A stretch of 64,000 nt of DNA from Pseudomonadota bacterium (GTDB lineage: Bacteria > Pseudomonadota > Gammaproteobacteria > Burkholderiales > Burkholderiaceae_C): contig JAFEEF010000033.1 in NCBI GenBank assembly GCA_018241265.1, positions 1,152 to 65,151 of the forward strand, in the 5' to 3' direction. Below are positions 1-10,483 of the stretch, in pieces (within the stretch, counting starts at the first letter, position 1; each line of letters starts with the position of its first letter). The notes under the pieces were generated by a model, which was given only the letters and a program-made list of their open reading frames with translations, did no database searches and was not told where the DNA came from. Position numbers and translations under genes: made by a program.

Positions 1-249
1 GGCTCATCGCCTCGGAGAACAGCACCCGCCACAACGCGCGTCCGCCCGAGCGCCCGGGCTGACGTTGCGAGCGCTGCAGCTTACACCCACACGTCCGGCC
101 GGACACTGGCCGCGCGCGAGTTCAGCAAGCGCAAAAAACGTCGAATCTTCAAGGAGCTGCGTCGTGCGAGGACTCACCCCGGACGCCCTCGTCATCGCAC
201 CGCTCGCGATGCGCAGGGCACTCGACCTGGGCATGCCACGGCACCACCG
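1..249. other. non-coding stretch downstream of cas2, possible CRISPR leader side
   Basis: No convincing gene is seen here. The stretch follows the cas2 stop codon at the end of a type I-G cas operon, where a leader and array are often found. I looked for a repeated unit of about 30-37 bases and saw none, so any array would start beyond the left edge. A short A-rich run lies near 133-140. Confidence 0.4.
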
Positions 250-542
250 TCAGACAATCACCGGCACACGCTGCACAGCCTCGAAGCTGCGCTTGCCCAA
301 GCTGCGAACACGCGGCTCCACGTTTTCGGCGACGCCCAAGTCGATGACGAGGACGTGATCTTCCGCGGCGGAAATCGTCTCCGTCAAGCGCAGCGTGAGC
401 TCGGCATGACGCGCCCGCCCGAGCCGGCACTGGAACACCGACAGCTGCATCCACTCGCCGTAGCCGTGCATGAGCTTGAAGATCGCCCGCCACCGCTTCT
501 CGTCGGCGATGTCGTACGTGACGATGTAGAGATGCTCGTCGT

Positions 543-546
<4 letters not shown>
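250..546 (-). CDS. cas2: CRISPR-associated endonuclease Cas2
   Basis: Cas2 forms the Cas1-Cas2 integrase that inserts new spacers. The protein has 98 residues, the usual length. It opens with the ferredoxin-fold first strand YIVTYDIADEKRW, whose Asp is the conserved metal-site residue of the family. The start is GTG at 544-546, which overlaps the cas4-cas1 stop as GTGA, so the two are probably translationally coupled. It is the last gene of the cas operon in this window. Confidence in the family is high; the exact start rests on the overlap and on the N-terminus aligning with the family. Confidence 0.93.
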
Positions 547-2327
<1,781 letters not shown>

Positions 2328-2339
2328 AGCCGAACACTC

Positions 2340-3848
2340 CTAGCCTTGGACCGGTCTTAGTACGGCACCCGATGAGACCGGCGCATACATCCCCAGGCCA
2401 TAGTGGCAGCCGAACCCGAGCGCGAGCGGCCCCGTGATAGGTTCGGCAAAAGTGAGCCGCCAGAAGCTGCCGATGCGGTCGGGCTGCCGAAGACCGTGTC
2501 GCTGACGAACGCGCTCGAACTGAATGGTTCGGCGCCTCAGCGAGCCCACACCAATCTCCGGCAGTTGTTCGAAAGCGATCGGTTCTGGTAAGCCTCGTTC
2601 GCGGCACTCGCGACGAATCTGGTCCTCGATGCCGAATCCCTTTTTGCAATGCCAAGGATGCATATAGGGTGTCAGCGACTGCCACCGCAACGCCGCTGCC
2701 AGCAGCGGCGATCCGCCACCGCGCCCGGCACTTTCCAGCGCGACGCGCCACTGACCACCGCCACGGCTCCACAAGCGGTCGAGGCTTTCGACCATTCCGC
2801 GCTGCCGCGCATCCATGCCCACGGGTACATGCAGCGTCAGACGATCGATGCGGCCGTCACCGTCCGAATCCCACGGGAGGTAGAAGGCGTGCCCGTGTCG
2901 GTTGCCGTCCGGCAAGTCATGGCCTGAAAGAACGGAGGGAATGCGTTCCTCACCAAGCAGCTTCTTTGCCCGACCCATGATCGCGGCCCGGAACAACTCG
3001 CCGATGCGCAGACTGTCTTCCACGCGTGGCAGTGGTTTACCCGCGAGTATGAATTGCACGGTGCTGACGGGCATTGCCTGCGACTTGCGGATCGAGCGCA
3101 CCGGACGCAACGCGTGGAGCGGCCGTACGTAGCTGACGTGGCGCGCGGCCGGCGGCCGGTTCCATCCGAGCTTGCGCAGGTCCGCGGTATCGATGCACAT
3201 CGCAGCCAGCAGACCGTCCGGCAGCGTCGGGGCAAGCCGCTTCGCTGCCTTCTTGTCGGCCAGGAACTGCATGCGCAATGCCTCGTACTGCGCCTTCGGC
3301 AGCGGCGCAACCAGCGTCACCAGCTCGCCGCGAATCTCGCCGGTCTCGACATCGAGCACGTCCTCGCCAGCCCAGCAGTTGGAGACAGGCGGATCATCGA
3401 TGCGACGTGCGTCTACCCACGACTCGGCGCGACCGAGATAGCCCATCGCGGCGAGCAGTTCGCTCAGCAGGGCGGCCTGATCGTCCGGCAGATCCACGGC
3501 GGACCAGGTGACCGTCAGCGGGTCGTCCCTGCCCACCGCGGCGAAAGCGTCGAACACGAGCGACGTATCGTCCGCCTTCGCCTGCGGCATGTAGTGCCGG
3601 GTGTGGCTATGGGTTGCTGCCGGCAGGCGGTACTCGGGCAAGTCCTCGGACAGTGACTCGATCAACGCGCTCAGGGTTGCCTCCGCATGCTGCCCGCTTT
3701 GGCTCACCTTGTGATGCCAGGTCGCTATCAGCGCGCGCAGGATGCGCCAGGGTTCCGGTGGCCACGCTACTGCACCCTCGTTGACGTGCCGGTCCCAGGG
3801 CGTCGCGTGATAGCGCCCTGCAGGGAAGGTGAAGGCCAGCGAGAGCAT
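2340..3848 (-). CDS. csb2: Csb2, Cas5-Cas6 fusion protein of type I-G
   Basis: Csb2 (GSU0054 family) is the type I-G subunit that combines a Cas5-like fold with a C-terminal Cas6-like part. It is expected to process the crRNA and cap its 5' end in the Cascade-like complex. The protein has 502 residues and begins with the family pattern LAFTFPAGRYHATPWDRHVNEG-like, followed by WPPEPWRILRAL. Its start lies three bases after the csb1 stop. The assignment rests on the N-terminal pattern and on the position between csb1 and cas4-cas1. I could not identify the Cas6 catalytic residues by eye. Confidence 0.9.
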   Translation of the reverse strand: MLSLAFTFPAGRYHATPWDRHVNEGAVAWPPEPWRILRALIATWHHKVSQSGQHAEATLSALIESLSEDLPEYRLPAATHSHTRHYMPQAKADDTSLVFDAFAAVGRDDPLTVTWSAVDLPDDQAALLSELLAAMGYLGRAESWVDARRIDDPPVSNCWAGEDVLDVETGEIRGELVTLVAPLPKAQYEALRMQFLADKKAAKRLAPTLPDGLLAAMCIDTADLRKLGWNRPPAARHVSYVRPLHALRPVRSIRKSQAMPVSTVQFILAGKPLPRVEDSLRIGELFRAAIMGRAKKLLGEERIPSVLSGHDLPDGNRHGHAFYLPWDSDGDGRIDRLTLHVPVGMDARQRGMVESLDRLWSRGGGQWRVALESAGRGGGSPLLAAALRWQSLTPYMHPWHCKKGFGIEDQIRRECRERGLPEPIAFEQLPEIGVGSLRRRTIQFERVRQRHGLRQPDRIGSFWRLTFAEPITGPLALGFGCHYGLGMYAPVSSGAVLRPVQG

Positions 3849-3851
3849 GGC

Positions 3852-4772
3852 TCACTTCTTGTAGACGACGACCGGTTGCTGAAAGCCGCCATCGGGCCGG
3901 GCCTGATCGATCAAGGCCGGCAGCGCACCGGCAAGGTCAGCTAACGTCGGCAGTGCGAACCCCGCGGGGCGCTCCACTTCAACTTCGGTGCATTTGAGGT
4001 CGCATGCCGTGCGCAACCGCAAGCCGGATTCGAGAAAGGCACGCACCTTGAACAGAGCAAGCGCCACCAGCAACTGGAATACATCATCACCGAGGCCATA
4101 GCCGCGGAGCTGGGCGAGATCGACATTGAAGAAGGCCCTGATCTCTGGTGAGACGAATTCATCGCGGGCAAAGATGACGTTGCCGTCGCCCGACTTTTGC
4201 CCCGGTTCCAGTCCGACCTTTACGCCACCACTCGAAGCCGTCGTGACATTTCGTGCCTCAACGAAAGCCGAGACGGCGCGCGGCAACCGGATCACGCCGG
4301 CAACCTCCTCGAGAAACACGCCGTGCAGCAGGCTGTTGATGTCGTACGCCAGCAGGACGGGGACGAGTTGTTCGCGTACCGAGAATCGGCGATCCTTTTC
4401 ATAGCCCATGGCCTTGCGGATAGGTTCGAAGCCTGGCATTCGAGCAATGTATTCGGAATTGATGCGATGTGCCTCCAGGACCGAATTCGTAAGCGGCTTG
4501 CCAGACTTGTCATTCACCCTGACCACCGAGAGCCCTTTCAGCGGAGCAACCCAGTCGTCAACCACCTTGTCCCAGCACACGGCCTCCAGCCTATTGGCCA
4601 TGCTCTGCGTGGACTCCACCAGCAGCATCGGCTCACGACACGGGCCGTCGTATTGCGCAGGGCCGATTTCAGGAAAGCCTGTGGGCTGAAAGCGCGTGCC
4701 TTGCAGCGGGTCGAGGTGCGCCTCGATCAGCAGGCGCGGCGCATCGGATAGAGCAGATAGATCCAGAGTCAT
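3852..4772 (-). CDS. csb1: Csb1, Cas7 backbone subunit of type I-G
   Basis: Csb1 (GSU0053 family) is the Cas7-type RNA-binding backbone subunit of the type I-G effector. The protein has 306 residues. Recognisable family segments are TRFQPTGFPEIGPAQY near residue 26, LLVESTQSMANRLE near 50, and LPRAVSAFVEARNV near 165. It starts 16 bases after the end of the csx17 module and is followed almost at once by csb2, so it belongs to the same transcript. A GAGG ribosome-binding site precedes the ATG. Confidence 0.92.
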   Translation of the reverse strand: MTLDLSALSDAPRLLIEAHLDPLQGTRFQPTGFPEIGPAQYDGPCREPMLLVESTQSMANRLEAVCWDKVVDDWVAPLKGLSVVRVNDKSGKPLTNSVLEAHRINSEYIARMPGFEPIRKAMGYEKDRRFSVREQLVPVLLAYDINSLLHGVFLEEVAGVIRLPRAVSAFVEARNVTTASSGGVKVGLEPGQKSGDGNVIFARDEFVSPEIRAFFNVDLAQLRGYGLGDDVFQLLVALALFKVRAFLESGLRLRTACDLKCTEVEVERPAGFALPTLADLAGALPALIDQARPDGGFQQPVVVYKK

Positions 4773-4788
4773 GAGGGGTCTCCTCGGG

Positions 4789-7050
4789 TCAGTTGGAAGG
4801 TTGATCGGATGTCTCGATGTCGGGTGGTTCCAATTGCGCGCGGGCGATTGCTGCCGTTGCCGCCCAACGCAGTGGGATCAACAGAGCAGCTGCAGCTCGA
4901 ACGGGGGATATCACCCCTAGCGTCGGAATGCTGGCACCGAGATTCGGCGTCAAGCCGCTGGCGCGCAGCCGGCGCCAAGCGATCTTGACGGCACGGTTGT
5001 CATGGTTGCCGGCGAGCAGCGCCTGCAGTAGACCGGCAGGTAACGGCAAGCGTTCGTCCTCGCCCAGATAGCCAAGGCTGCGCAAGTCGCGGTCCGGCGT
5101 CAGTGCCAGCTTCATCTGCGCAAAGGCGGCCGGCAGCACGCCTTCGCCTGCGGCCCGCTCGGCATCGTGCGGCACTTCGCACAGGCAGAGGGCCGGGATC
5201 AGACCAGCGATGCGTGCGTCCATCCGATCGCTGTCGAGGAAGGCGGCTACATCGGACACCAGCGCACCCGCCGGGCTCGAAAGCGGCTTGTCTGGGATCT
5301 TCAGTGGATCCATGAGCCGCAGCCGATGTGCAAGCAACCGGGCAAGAACACCCGTCAACGCGCCACGCTGCTCAACGTGGGTCCGCACGCGTTCGCCGGA
5401 CTCGGCAGTTACCCACCGATCCAGCCGGCGCTCCACCGGAAAGAGTTGCGCGCGCAGAGGCAGCGGGACGTCGCCGACGCCGCGCAAGCCCGCCACGGCC
5501 GCGGCGATGCGGAACGCGGGTGTGCCGTCATTCGCCGCGACGATCCAGCGCTCGGGCAGCCGGGGCACCGGCGCGACCTCCTGCCGCGCCTTCTGACTCA
5601 GTGTCAATGCACGTTGAATGTCGCTCAGCAATATGAGCAAGGACTGCATCTGCGCTGGCGTCGGCTCGCGGCCGGAATGCTCGAAGAGGTAGTCTTCAAG
5701 CAGGCGACGCAAGGCCAAAAAGCGTGCCGGTGTCTTGCCTGCGGCGAACCTTGTGAACTGGCCCAGCCATCCATGCTTCGTCAGATCGCTGGCGATGAAG
5801 GATGGGGCTTTCTGTCGGGGCACCAAGTGACTGCCCAGACTGCTCGTCACGTAGTAGCCCCTCCCTCGACGCTCGAAGAAGCCGATGCGCTCAAACGAAA
5901 ATATGCCCCGGTTGTTGCCGAGGTCCGAGAGGGACCGCAGCATGTCAATACCGTTCCTGACCTGGCGGGAGCCCAGTGTGCTTCTTCCTTCCGACAACAG
6001 GAATGCAAGCTCGCCTAGAGCCGCAGGCGCATTCCAAGTAGGGAGCCAAAGCTCCGGCCGGCACCTCTCACCGGATCCAATGCTCCCGTCGCCCGCAAGG
6101 GTGGCCTGAACCATGAATGGGAAGCTGAATCCGGCTCTTTCATCTGACTCGAGCTTCTTCGTCGCCGCTGCCGCAAAGAGCATGGCGCCTTCGAGTACGA
6201 AGACACCCTTCCACAGGTTTTCGCTCGATGGGGCACTGAAGCCCGTCGACATATTGGCGCCCCCCGTCGAAGCGGCGCTAAGAAATCCGAGATTCGCTGT
6301 TGATTCGAGGGCTCGCGTTTCATCGAACAGGGCGTCGGCGATGGATGCTATTGAGTGCGTCGTTGCCACATCCGTGTCTGGATCAATCAGCTCCAGTAGC
6401 GTGGCAACATGGTTGATCGAGAGATCCATGCTTCCTTCGTTACCGCCGGACCCTAGCAGCGGGGCTGCATGCCCTTCACCCGCAGCGATCGCGAAGCAGG
6501 CATCCATCCACGAGACAACGGCGTCGCCAAGTTCGGCGCGCAACTCAACCAAGAGTCCGTCCTTCAGTCGCTTCGACTCCAACCTCGCACGCAGGAGTGC
6601 TTCGCGGCCATGGATATCCAACTTCTTTGCCTTGTCCTGGGCTTCGAGCTTCTTCAAGTCGACGCGAATAGTGTCGAGTCGGGCAATGGCTGCGACACCC
6701 TTGATGTCATCGACTACTTGACGGTACTGCTGAAACCGTCGCCCCGACGAGTTGCTCAGCCTTTGTATGATCGTTGCCCCTTTGCGTGTGGAGTCTTCCC
6801 CAGCGTCTCCTTCCAGGAACCCAGCGCGACCGCTCCACGGCGAAATGATCGGCGTTGGGTGATATGTTTCGACGAAGAACTGCGCGATTTGCGCCGGCGT
6901 GCATCGAGTCGTCAACACAAGGCTGCCGTTGCTCCAATGTGCGCGGGCAGTGGAATCGAGTTGCTGCGCGACGAGCTTGAAGATCCCCACTACCTTCAGG
7001 AAGTACGCCAGCGATGTGGGCGTACGGCCCGTCAGCACGACTTCGTTCAC
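4789..7050 (-). other. csx17: Csx17 (Cas8-type large subunit) module of the fused frame
   Basis: This is the type I-G large subunit, expected to recognise the PAM and help unwind the target. The family opening LTGRTPTSLAYFLKVVGIFK is clear, followed by FFVETYHPTPIISPW and SGRAGFLEGD. A GTG at 7048-7050 begins VNEVVLTGRTP, just where stand-alone Csx17 proteins begin, so it could be an internal start giving a product of 753 residues. The GTG sits in a GTGA, the overlap type used elsewhere in this window, but the TGA is not in the frame of the preceding Fic domain. Confidence 0.85.
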
Positions 7051-10000
7051 CAGCCCGGCCCGCTTCTCGAACCGATCGCGCCAAACGTCCATCAGGGGTC
7101 GCCAGTCGCGCCGATCCGCAGCGCGCAGCGCTGCGAGATAGCGCTCCGTCGCCGGGCCGGCGTCCGGCGTAGGGTCGATGTCAGGTAGATCGAGGCGGCG
7201 CGTCAGCCAGTCGATGAACAGGCGCGTGACGCGGCCATTGAAGTCGGCGAACGGATGGATGCTGAGCAAACGGCCTTCAGCGAACGCAAGCGCCTCGAGC
7301 CAGATGTCGTCGGGCTCGGGGGGCAGGTGCGCAAGGCGTGCCGCTACGTCTTTTACGTAATCACGCATCTGCGGCGCGACCTGGAACGGCAGCGGCGGCT
7401 CGTGGCTGCCCATGCGCACTTCGGTGGTTCGCCAGCGTCCGGCAAAGGCCGGCGTGAGGTCGCTGCAGATGCGGCGATGAAATTGCAGCAGCAGTTCTTC
7501 GGAGGGCGTGGACGCGTCGAATTCGCCCTCGGCGATCGCATGTTGCACAGCCTCGACGCGCCGCGCCAGATGCGGCGCCAACTCGGCGTAGCTCAGGACG
7601 CCGAGGGTGGTTTCGAGGTGTCGTGTGGCCGCGTGAGGCGGGCGAGTTCGATTTCCAGCATCCGCCGATCCACCGGCTCCCCCTCGAACGCCATGCTGCG
7701 CGCCACCTTCGCCGGCAGCTCGCGGCGGCGTATCCGGCGCTGCTGCTCCGGTGTCAGCAGCCGCCATTGGCGGATTGCTTCGGTCCAGTTCATGGTCGAC
7801 ATTGTTCAGTCCTGCGCCATCGTTGGCAAGCTGCTCGGCGCGGCTGGCGCGCCAGTCGGCCAGCCGCACGAGCGTCTCCAGCCAGGCAAGCCGGAACGGG
7901 CCATGCTGCTCCAGTAGCCCCAGGCTGCGCTCGGCCCAAGACGGCCCCTGCTCTCCTAAGCCAATTTCCATCAACGCCAGATTCAGCCGAATATCGGCGC
8001 TGGATTCACCATCGAACTCGAGCCCGGGCAGGCTGTCGCCTTCCCATATGCCGCGAGCGAAGCGCTTCACGCCTGCGCTCGCCGATTCGGTCGGCATCGC
8101 ACGCAGGCTCATCCTCACCTTGCCGTGGTGGGCGAGCACCAGATAGGCGATGAGGTCCGCATCGGGTTCGCCGTCGTGCTGCGCCAGCCAGGCCAGCATC
8201 GACGCCAATTCATGCCGGAAGAACGGACGTTCGTGTCGCGCACTGCACGGCGATTTCGCGAGCAGGCCCAACGGTGCGATCCCGCAAGCGTGCATGGTCC
8301 GGTCGAACACCGGGTGTGCCTTGCCGACGTCGTGCCAGCGGCCCGCGCGAACGACGCAGTCGCGGCTTGCGGCCTCGCCCACCGACGCGCAGAGCTGCTC
8401 GGCATGGTGCGCCACGTGCGCCAGGTGATCGGCCAGCCCGACTGGCCTGGACTGTTGCGACCGCCAGTCTTCGGTGTAGTCCTCGAGAGCCGGCGTCGCG
8501 TCTGACGGGCCGAGGGCCGCAACCGGCTTCTTCGATTCGGGATCGAAGCCCAGGGTCTCGTCGTAGCCGCCGTCCGCGGCACGTGCTAACAGCGTCATGC
8601 CAGGCCGCAGCCGATCGTGAGCGAGTTGCTTCCAACGGCGGTTCAGCGAGTCCCATTGCCAGAGGACGACGTTGTTGCGTTTGAAGTAACTCTTCGCCTG
8701 CGTGATGGAGGCTGGACACAACTCGGCCCGCTCGGGTTGCCCTTGCGGCTCAGGCCGATTCGGGTCGTCCGCGAGATTGCGCCAGAACAGCTGCACGCCG
8801 GGCGTTTCGGTATCGCGGATGTAGTCGGCGACGTCCACGTCGAAGCCGGACAGATCCGGATCGATGTTGAACAGGTCGAGCAGGTCCTTACGGCGCAGCA
8901 CCGCGGTCAACGGACGCGGCTCGTCGGTTACCGGAAGATCCTGCGGGCTCGCGCTGGTCAGCCCTTGGAGCTTCAGGCGCGCAGCGGCCAGAACGTCGGC
9001 GACATAGGGCTTGGGATCAGCCTCGTCCTCGATGTTCAGCCACAACACGCGCGCGCCGGCTTCATTGTGCTCGCCGTACCGATTGCAGCGGCCGAAGCGC
9101 TGCACCAGCGATGCCCATGGCGCGAGCTCGGTGATCAGCGTCTTCGAGGAGATGTCGACGCCGGCCTCAATGGCCTGTGTTGCGACGACGATCCGATCCT
9201 TCCCAGGATCGTCGCGCAGGCGTTGTGCCTGGAATGCGCGTTCGGCGGCGCGAAAGCGCGCGTGGATGAGCAGGTCGTTCTTGCCTGCACGACTCGCACG
9301 CAAACGGCGGAACAGATCCTGCGCGCGATCCACGCGATTGACGATGACGAGCGTCTGCTCGCCTTCGTCGTGGTGTTGCAGGACCAGGGCCGCCAGCTCG
9401 TCGAGGTAGGCGCTCCGGCCGGCCTGGTTGGCCGCTTGCTTGGTGAGCACCACATCGGCCTGCGCCAGCGACTTCACCGCCGCCAGCCGCGCGCCCCCTT
9501 GCTGCCGATCTCGCTCGCCGATCGCCAGGCCGTTCAACGCAGGCAGATGGGGCCGCATGTCCACGGTCGCAAACCAGTCTCGGTTCAGCGTTGCCGAGAG
9601 CCACAGCGAGCGGCTGCTTTGGCCCAGCGGGAAGCTGCGGCGCAAGGCCTCCAATTGCGCCGACGTGGCGAGCCCGGCGCCCATCAACTGGACTTCGTCG
9701 TACGCCCAGAGGCAGTCGTTGTGCAGCAGAGCGAAGTGCACTGGCCACTGATAGCGACTCATGCCGTAGCCGCGCATCAGTGCGCGGGACAGCAGCATGT
9801 CCTGTGTACCGACGAGGATCGCGTCCTCCTCCGGCCGCTCGGCCCAACTGGCTTCGCGCAGACCGTCCGCGCCACCCATCAGCACGTGCACCGAGACGCG
9901 GCCTTTGCCGGGTCGACCCTCGATGCCCAGGTGCATCAACCAACCTCGGATGTTGTCGGCGGTTTGATCCACCAACACCCGCATCGGCAAGCAATAGACG

Positions 10001-10227
10001 AGGCGGCGCGGGGTGGCGACATCCGGCATGGCAACCCTGCCGCCGGCACGCCAGCCGCGCTTGTACAGCCAGCCCAAGACGACCGCCGCGGTCTTGCCCA
10101 GGCCAGTCGGGATGATCAGAAAGTCCGGCCAGGGTTCGCTGGCGAGGCGCTGCTGGTAGTCGAAGGGTGCGTCACTCGCCGGACCGAACGCGGTGGCGAA
10201 GAAGTCTACGTAGTCGTTATCCGTCAT
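4789..10227 (-). CDS. cas3-fic-csx17: Cas3 (helicase-HD) - Fic - Csx17 in one continuous reading frame
   Basis: One frame of 1812 codons holds three modules with no stop between them. Residues 1 to about 808 are Cas3 in the helicase-then-HD order of type I-G: Walker A TGLGKT at 41-46, DEVQ at 177-180, SATL at 211-214, QRFGRCNR at 376-383 and the HD pair at 632-633. Residues 809-877 are a low-complexity Ala/Gly/Arg linker that coincides with an antitoxin gene in another frame. Residues 878-1059 are a Fic domain and 1060-1812 are Csx17 (Cas8). The start ATG at 10227 is preferred over one 13 codons upstream because GAGGA precedes it. Whether one giant protein or several products are made cannot be settled from the sequence. 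Confidence 0.85.
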   Translation of the reverse strand: MTDNDYVDFFATAFGPASDAPFDYQQRLASEPWPDFLIIPTGLGKTAAVVLGWLYKRGWRAGGRVAMPDVATPRRLVYCLPMRVLVDQTADNIRGWLMHLGIEGRPGKGRVSVHVLMGGADGLREASWAERPEEDAILVGTQDMLLSRALMRGYGMSRYQWPVHFALLHNDCLWAYDEVQLMGAGLATSAQLEALRRSFPLGQSSRSLWLSATLNRDWFATVDMRPHLPALNGLAIGERDRQQGGARLAAVKSLAQADVVLTKQAANQAGRSAYLDELAALVLQHHDEGEQTLVIVNRVDRAQDLFRRLRASRAGKNDLLIHARFRAAERAFQAQRLRDDPGKDRIVVATQAIEAGVDISSKTLITELAPWASLVQRFGRCNRYGEHNEAGARVLWLNIEDEADPKPYVADVLAAARLKLQGLTSASPQDLPVTDEPRPLTAVLRRKDLLDLFNIDPDLSGFDVDVADYIRDTETPGVQLFWRNLADDPNRPEPQGQPERAELCPASITQAKSYFKRNNVVLWQWDSLNRRWKQLAHDRLRPGMTLLARAADGGYDETLGFDPESKKPVAALGPSDATPALEDYTEDWRSQQSRPVGLADHLAHVAHHAEQLCASVGEAASRDCVVRAGRWHDVGKAHPVFDRTMHACGIAPLGLLAKSPCSARHERPFFRHELASMLAWLAQHDGEPDADLIAYLVLAHHGKVRMSLRAMPTESASAGVKRFARGIWEGDSLPGLEFDGESSADIRLNLALMEIGLGEQGPSWAERSLGLLEQHGPFRLAWLETLVRLADWRASRAEQLANDGAGLNNVDHELDRSNPPMAAADTGAAAPDTPPRAAGEGGAQHGVRGGAGGSADAGNRTRPPHAATRHLETTLGVLSYAELAPHLARRVEAVQHAIAEGEFDASTPSEELLLQFHRRICSDLTPAFAGRWRTTEVRMGSHEPPLPFQVAPQMRDYVKDVAARLAHLPPEPDDIWLEALAFAEGRLLSIHPFADFNGRVTRLFIDWLTRRLDLPDIDPTPDAGPATERYLAALRAADRRDWRPLMDVWRDRFEKRAGLVNEVVLTGRTPTSLAYFLKVVGIFKLVAQQLDSTARAHWSNGSLVLTTRCTPAQIAQFFVETYHPTPIISPWSGRAGFLEGDAGEDSTRKGATIIQRLSNSSGRRFQQYRQVVDDIKGVAAIARLDTIRVDLKKLEAQDKAKKLDIHGREALLRARLESKRLKDGLLVELRAELGDAVVSWMDACFAIAAGEGHAAPLLGSGGNEGSMDLSINHVATLLELIDPDTDVATTHSIASIADALFDETRALESTANLGFLSAASTGGANMSTGFSAPSSENLWKGVFVLEGAMLFAAAATKKLESDERAGFSFPFMVQATLAGDGSIGSGERCRPELWLPTWNAPAALGELAFLLSEGRSTLGSRQVRNGIDMLRSLSDLGNNRGIFSFERIGFFERRGRGYYVTSSLGSHLVPRQKAPSFIASDLTKHGWLGQFTRFAAGKTPARFLALRRLLEDYLFEHSGREPTPAQMQSLLILLSDIQRALTLSQKARQEVAPVPRLPERWIVAANDGTPAFRIAAAVAGLRGVGDVPLPLRAQLFPVERRLDRWVTAESGERVRTHVEQRGALTGVLARLLAHRLRLMDPLKIPDKPLSSPAGALVSDVAAFLDSDRMDARIAGLIPALCLCEVPHDAERAAGEGVLPAAFAQMKLALTPDRDLRSLGYLGEDERLPLPAGLLQALLAGNHDNRAVKIAWRRLRASGLTPNLGASIPTLGVISPVRAAAALLIPLRWAATAAIARAQLEPPDIETSDQPSN
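7051..7596 (-). other. Fic domain between Cas3 and Csx17
   Basis: Fic enzymes transfer AMP or related groups onto target proteins and often act as toxins. The catalytic loop reads HPFADFNGRVTR, with catalytic His991 of the fused frame, against the usual HPFx(D/E)GNGRxxR. Phe replaces the first Gly; NGR and the last Arg are kept. Upstream, RMGSHEPPLPFQVAPQMRDY matches the flap region that positions the target in Fic proteins. The domain spans about 182 residues. Its natural first residue is probably the Leu of LSYAEL, coded by CTG at 7594-7596, which overlaps the antitoxin stop as CTGA. There is no nearby ATG; the nearest in-frame GTG is at 7544-7542, inside the domain. Confidence 0.85.
7593..7802 (-). 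CDS. VbhA-like Fic antitoxin overprinted on the Cas3-Fic junction
   Basis: This 69-residue protein lies in a different frame from the long cas gene. It carries RSMAFEGEP, which fits the Fic-inhibitory helix motif (S/T)-x-x-x-E-(G/N) with Ser36, Glu40 and Gly41. In class I Fic antitoxins the Glu blocks ATP binding in the Fic active site. An AGGA lies seven bases before the first ATG, and an in-frame TGA four bases upstream closes the frame. By hand count about 84% of its codons end in G or C against roughly half in the overlapping linker frame, so this is probably the frame under selection. Its stop overlaps the presumed Fic start as CTGA, the usual antitoxin-then-toxin order. Confidence 0.75.
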   Translation of the reverse strand: MSTMNWTEAIRQWRLLTPEQQRRIRRRELPAKVARSMAFEGEPVDRRMLEIELARLTRPHDTSKPPSAS

Positions 10228-10260
10228 CGTGGTCCTCGCGGAGATGGACCCATAGTGCCA

Positions 10261-10289
10261 TTGCAAGTGCTCATGCCTTGAGCTTGCAA
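10261..10289. promoter_or_regulatory. inverted repeat upstream of cas3
   Basis: TTGCAA at 10261-10266 and 10284-10289 frame an inner pair GCTCA / TGAGC (10269-10273 and 10279-10283) around a five-base loop, with a two-base bulge. It lies 34-62 bases before the cas3 start. It could be an operator for the cas promoter or a leader hairpin. The WYL regulator upstream is a candidate partner, which is inference only. Confidence 0.4.
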
Positions 10290-10483
10290 GCGACCAAGTT
10301 GCTGTTCATTCATCCAGCCCCGCCGACAGAGGCCGGGCCGTTGACAGCCGCCTGCACGGCGATGAGCCCACTGCCCATGACGGCGTGAAGCTCCGAATCC
10401 CTTGCCTATCGGGCTTGCTACACAGCCTCTCGACGAAGCTGCCCTTCCCGCTTCGCGACAAGCTCGGGCCGGCAACGAGCGCA

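Noticed and set aside
1-249. CRISPR array next to cas2
   Set aside because: No unit repeats within the stretch; the array, if present, is outside the window.
10306-10483. Extension of the Phd-type antitoxin in its first frame
   Set aside because: After about 10548 the family match continues only in the shifted frame and ends at 10484; the rest is out-of-frame reading.
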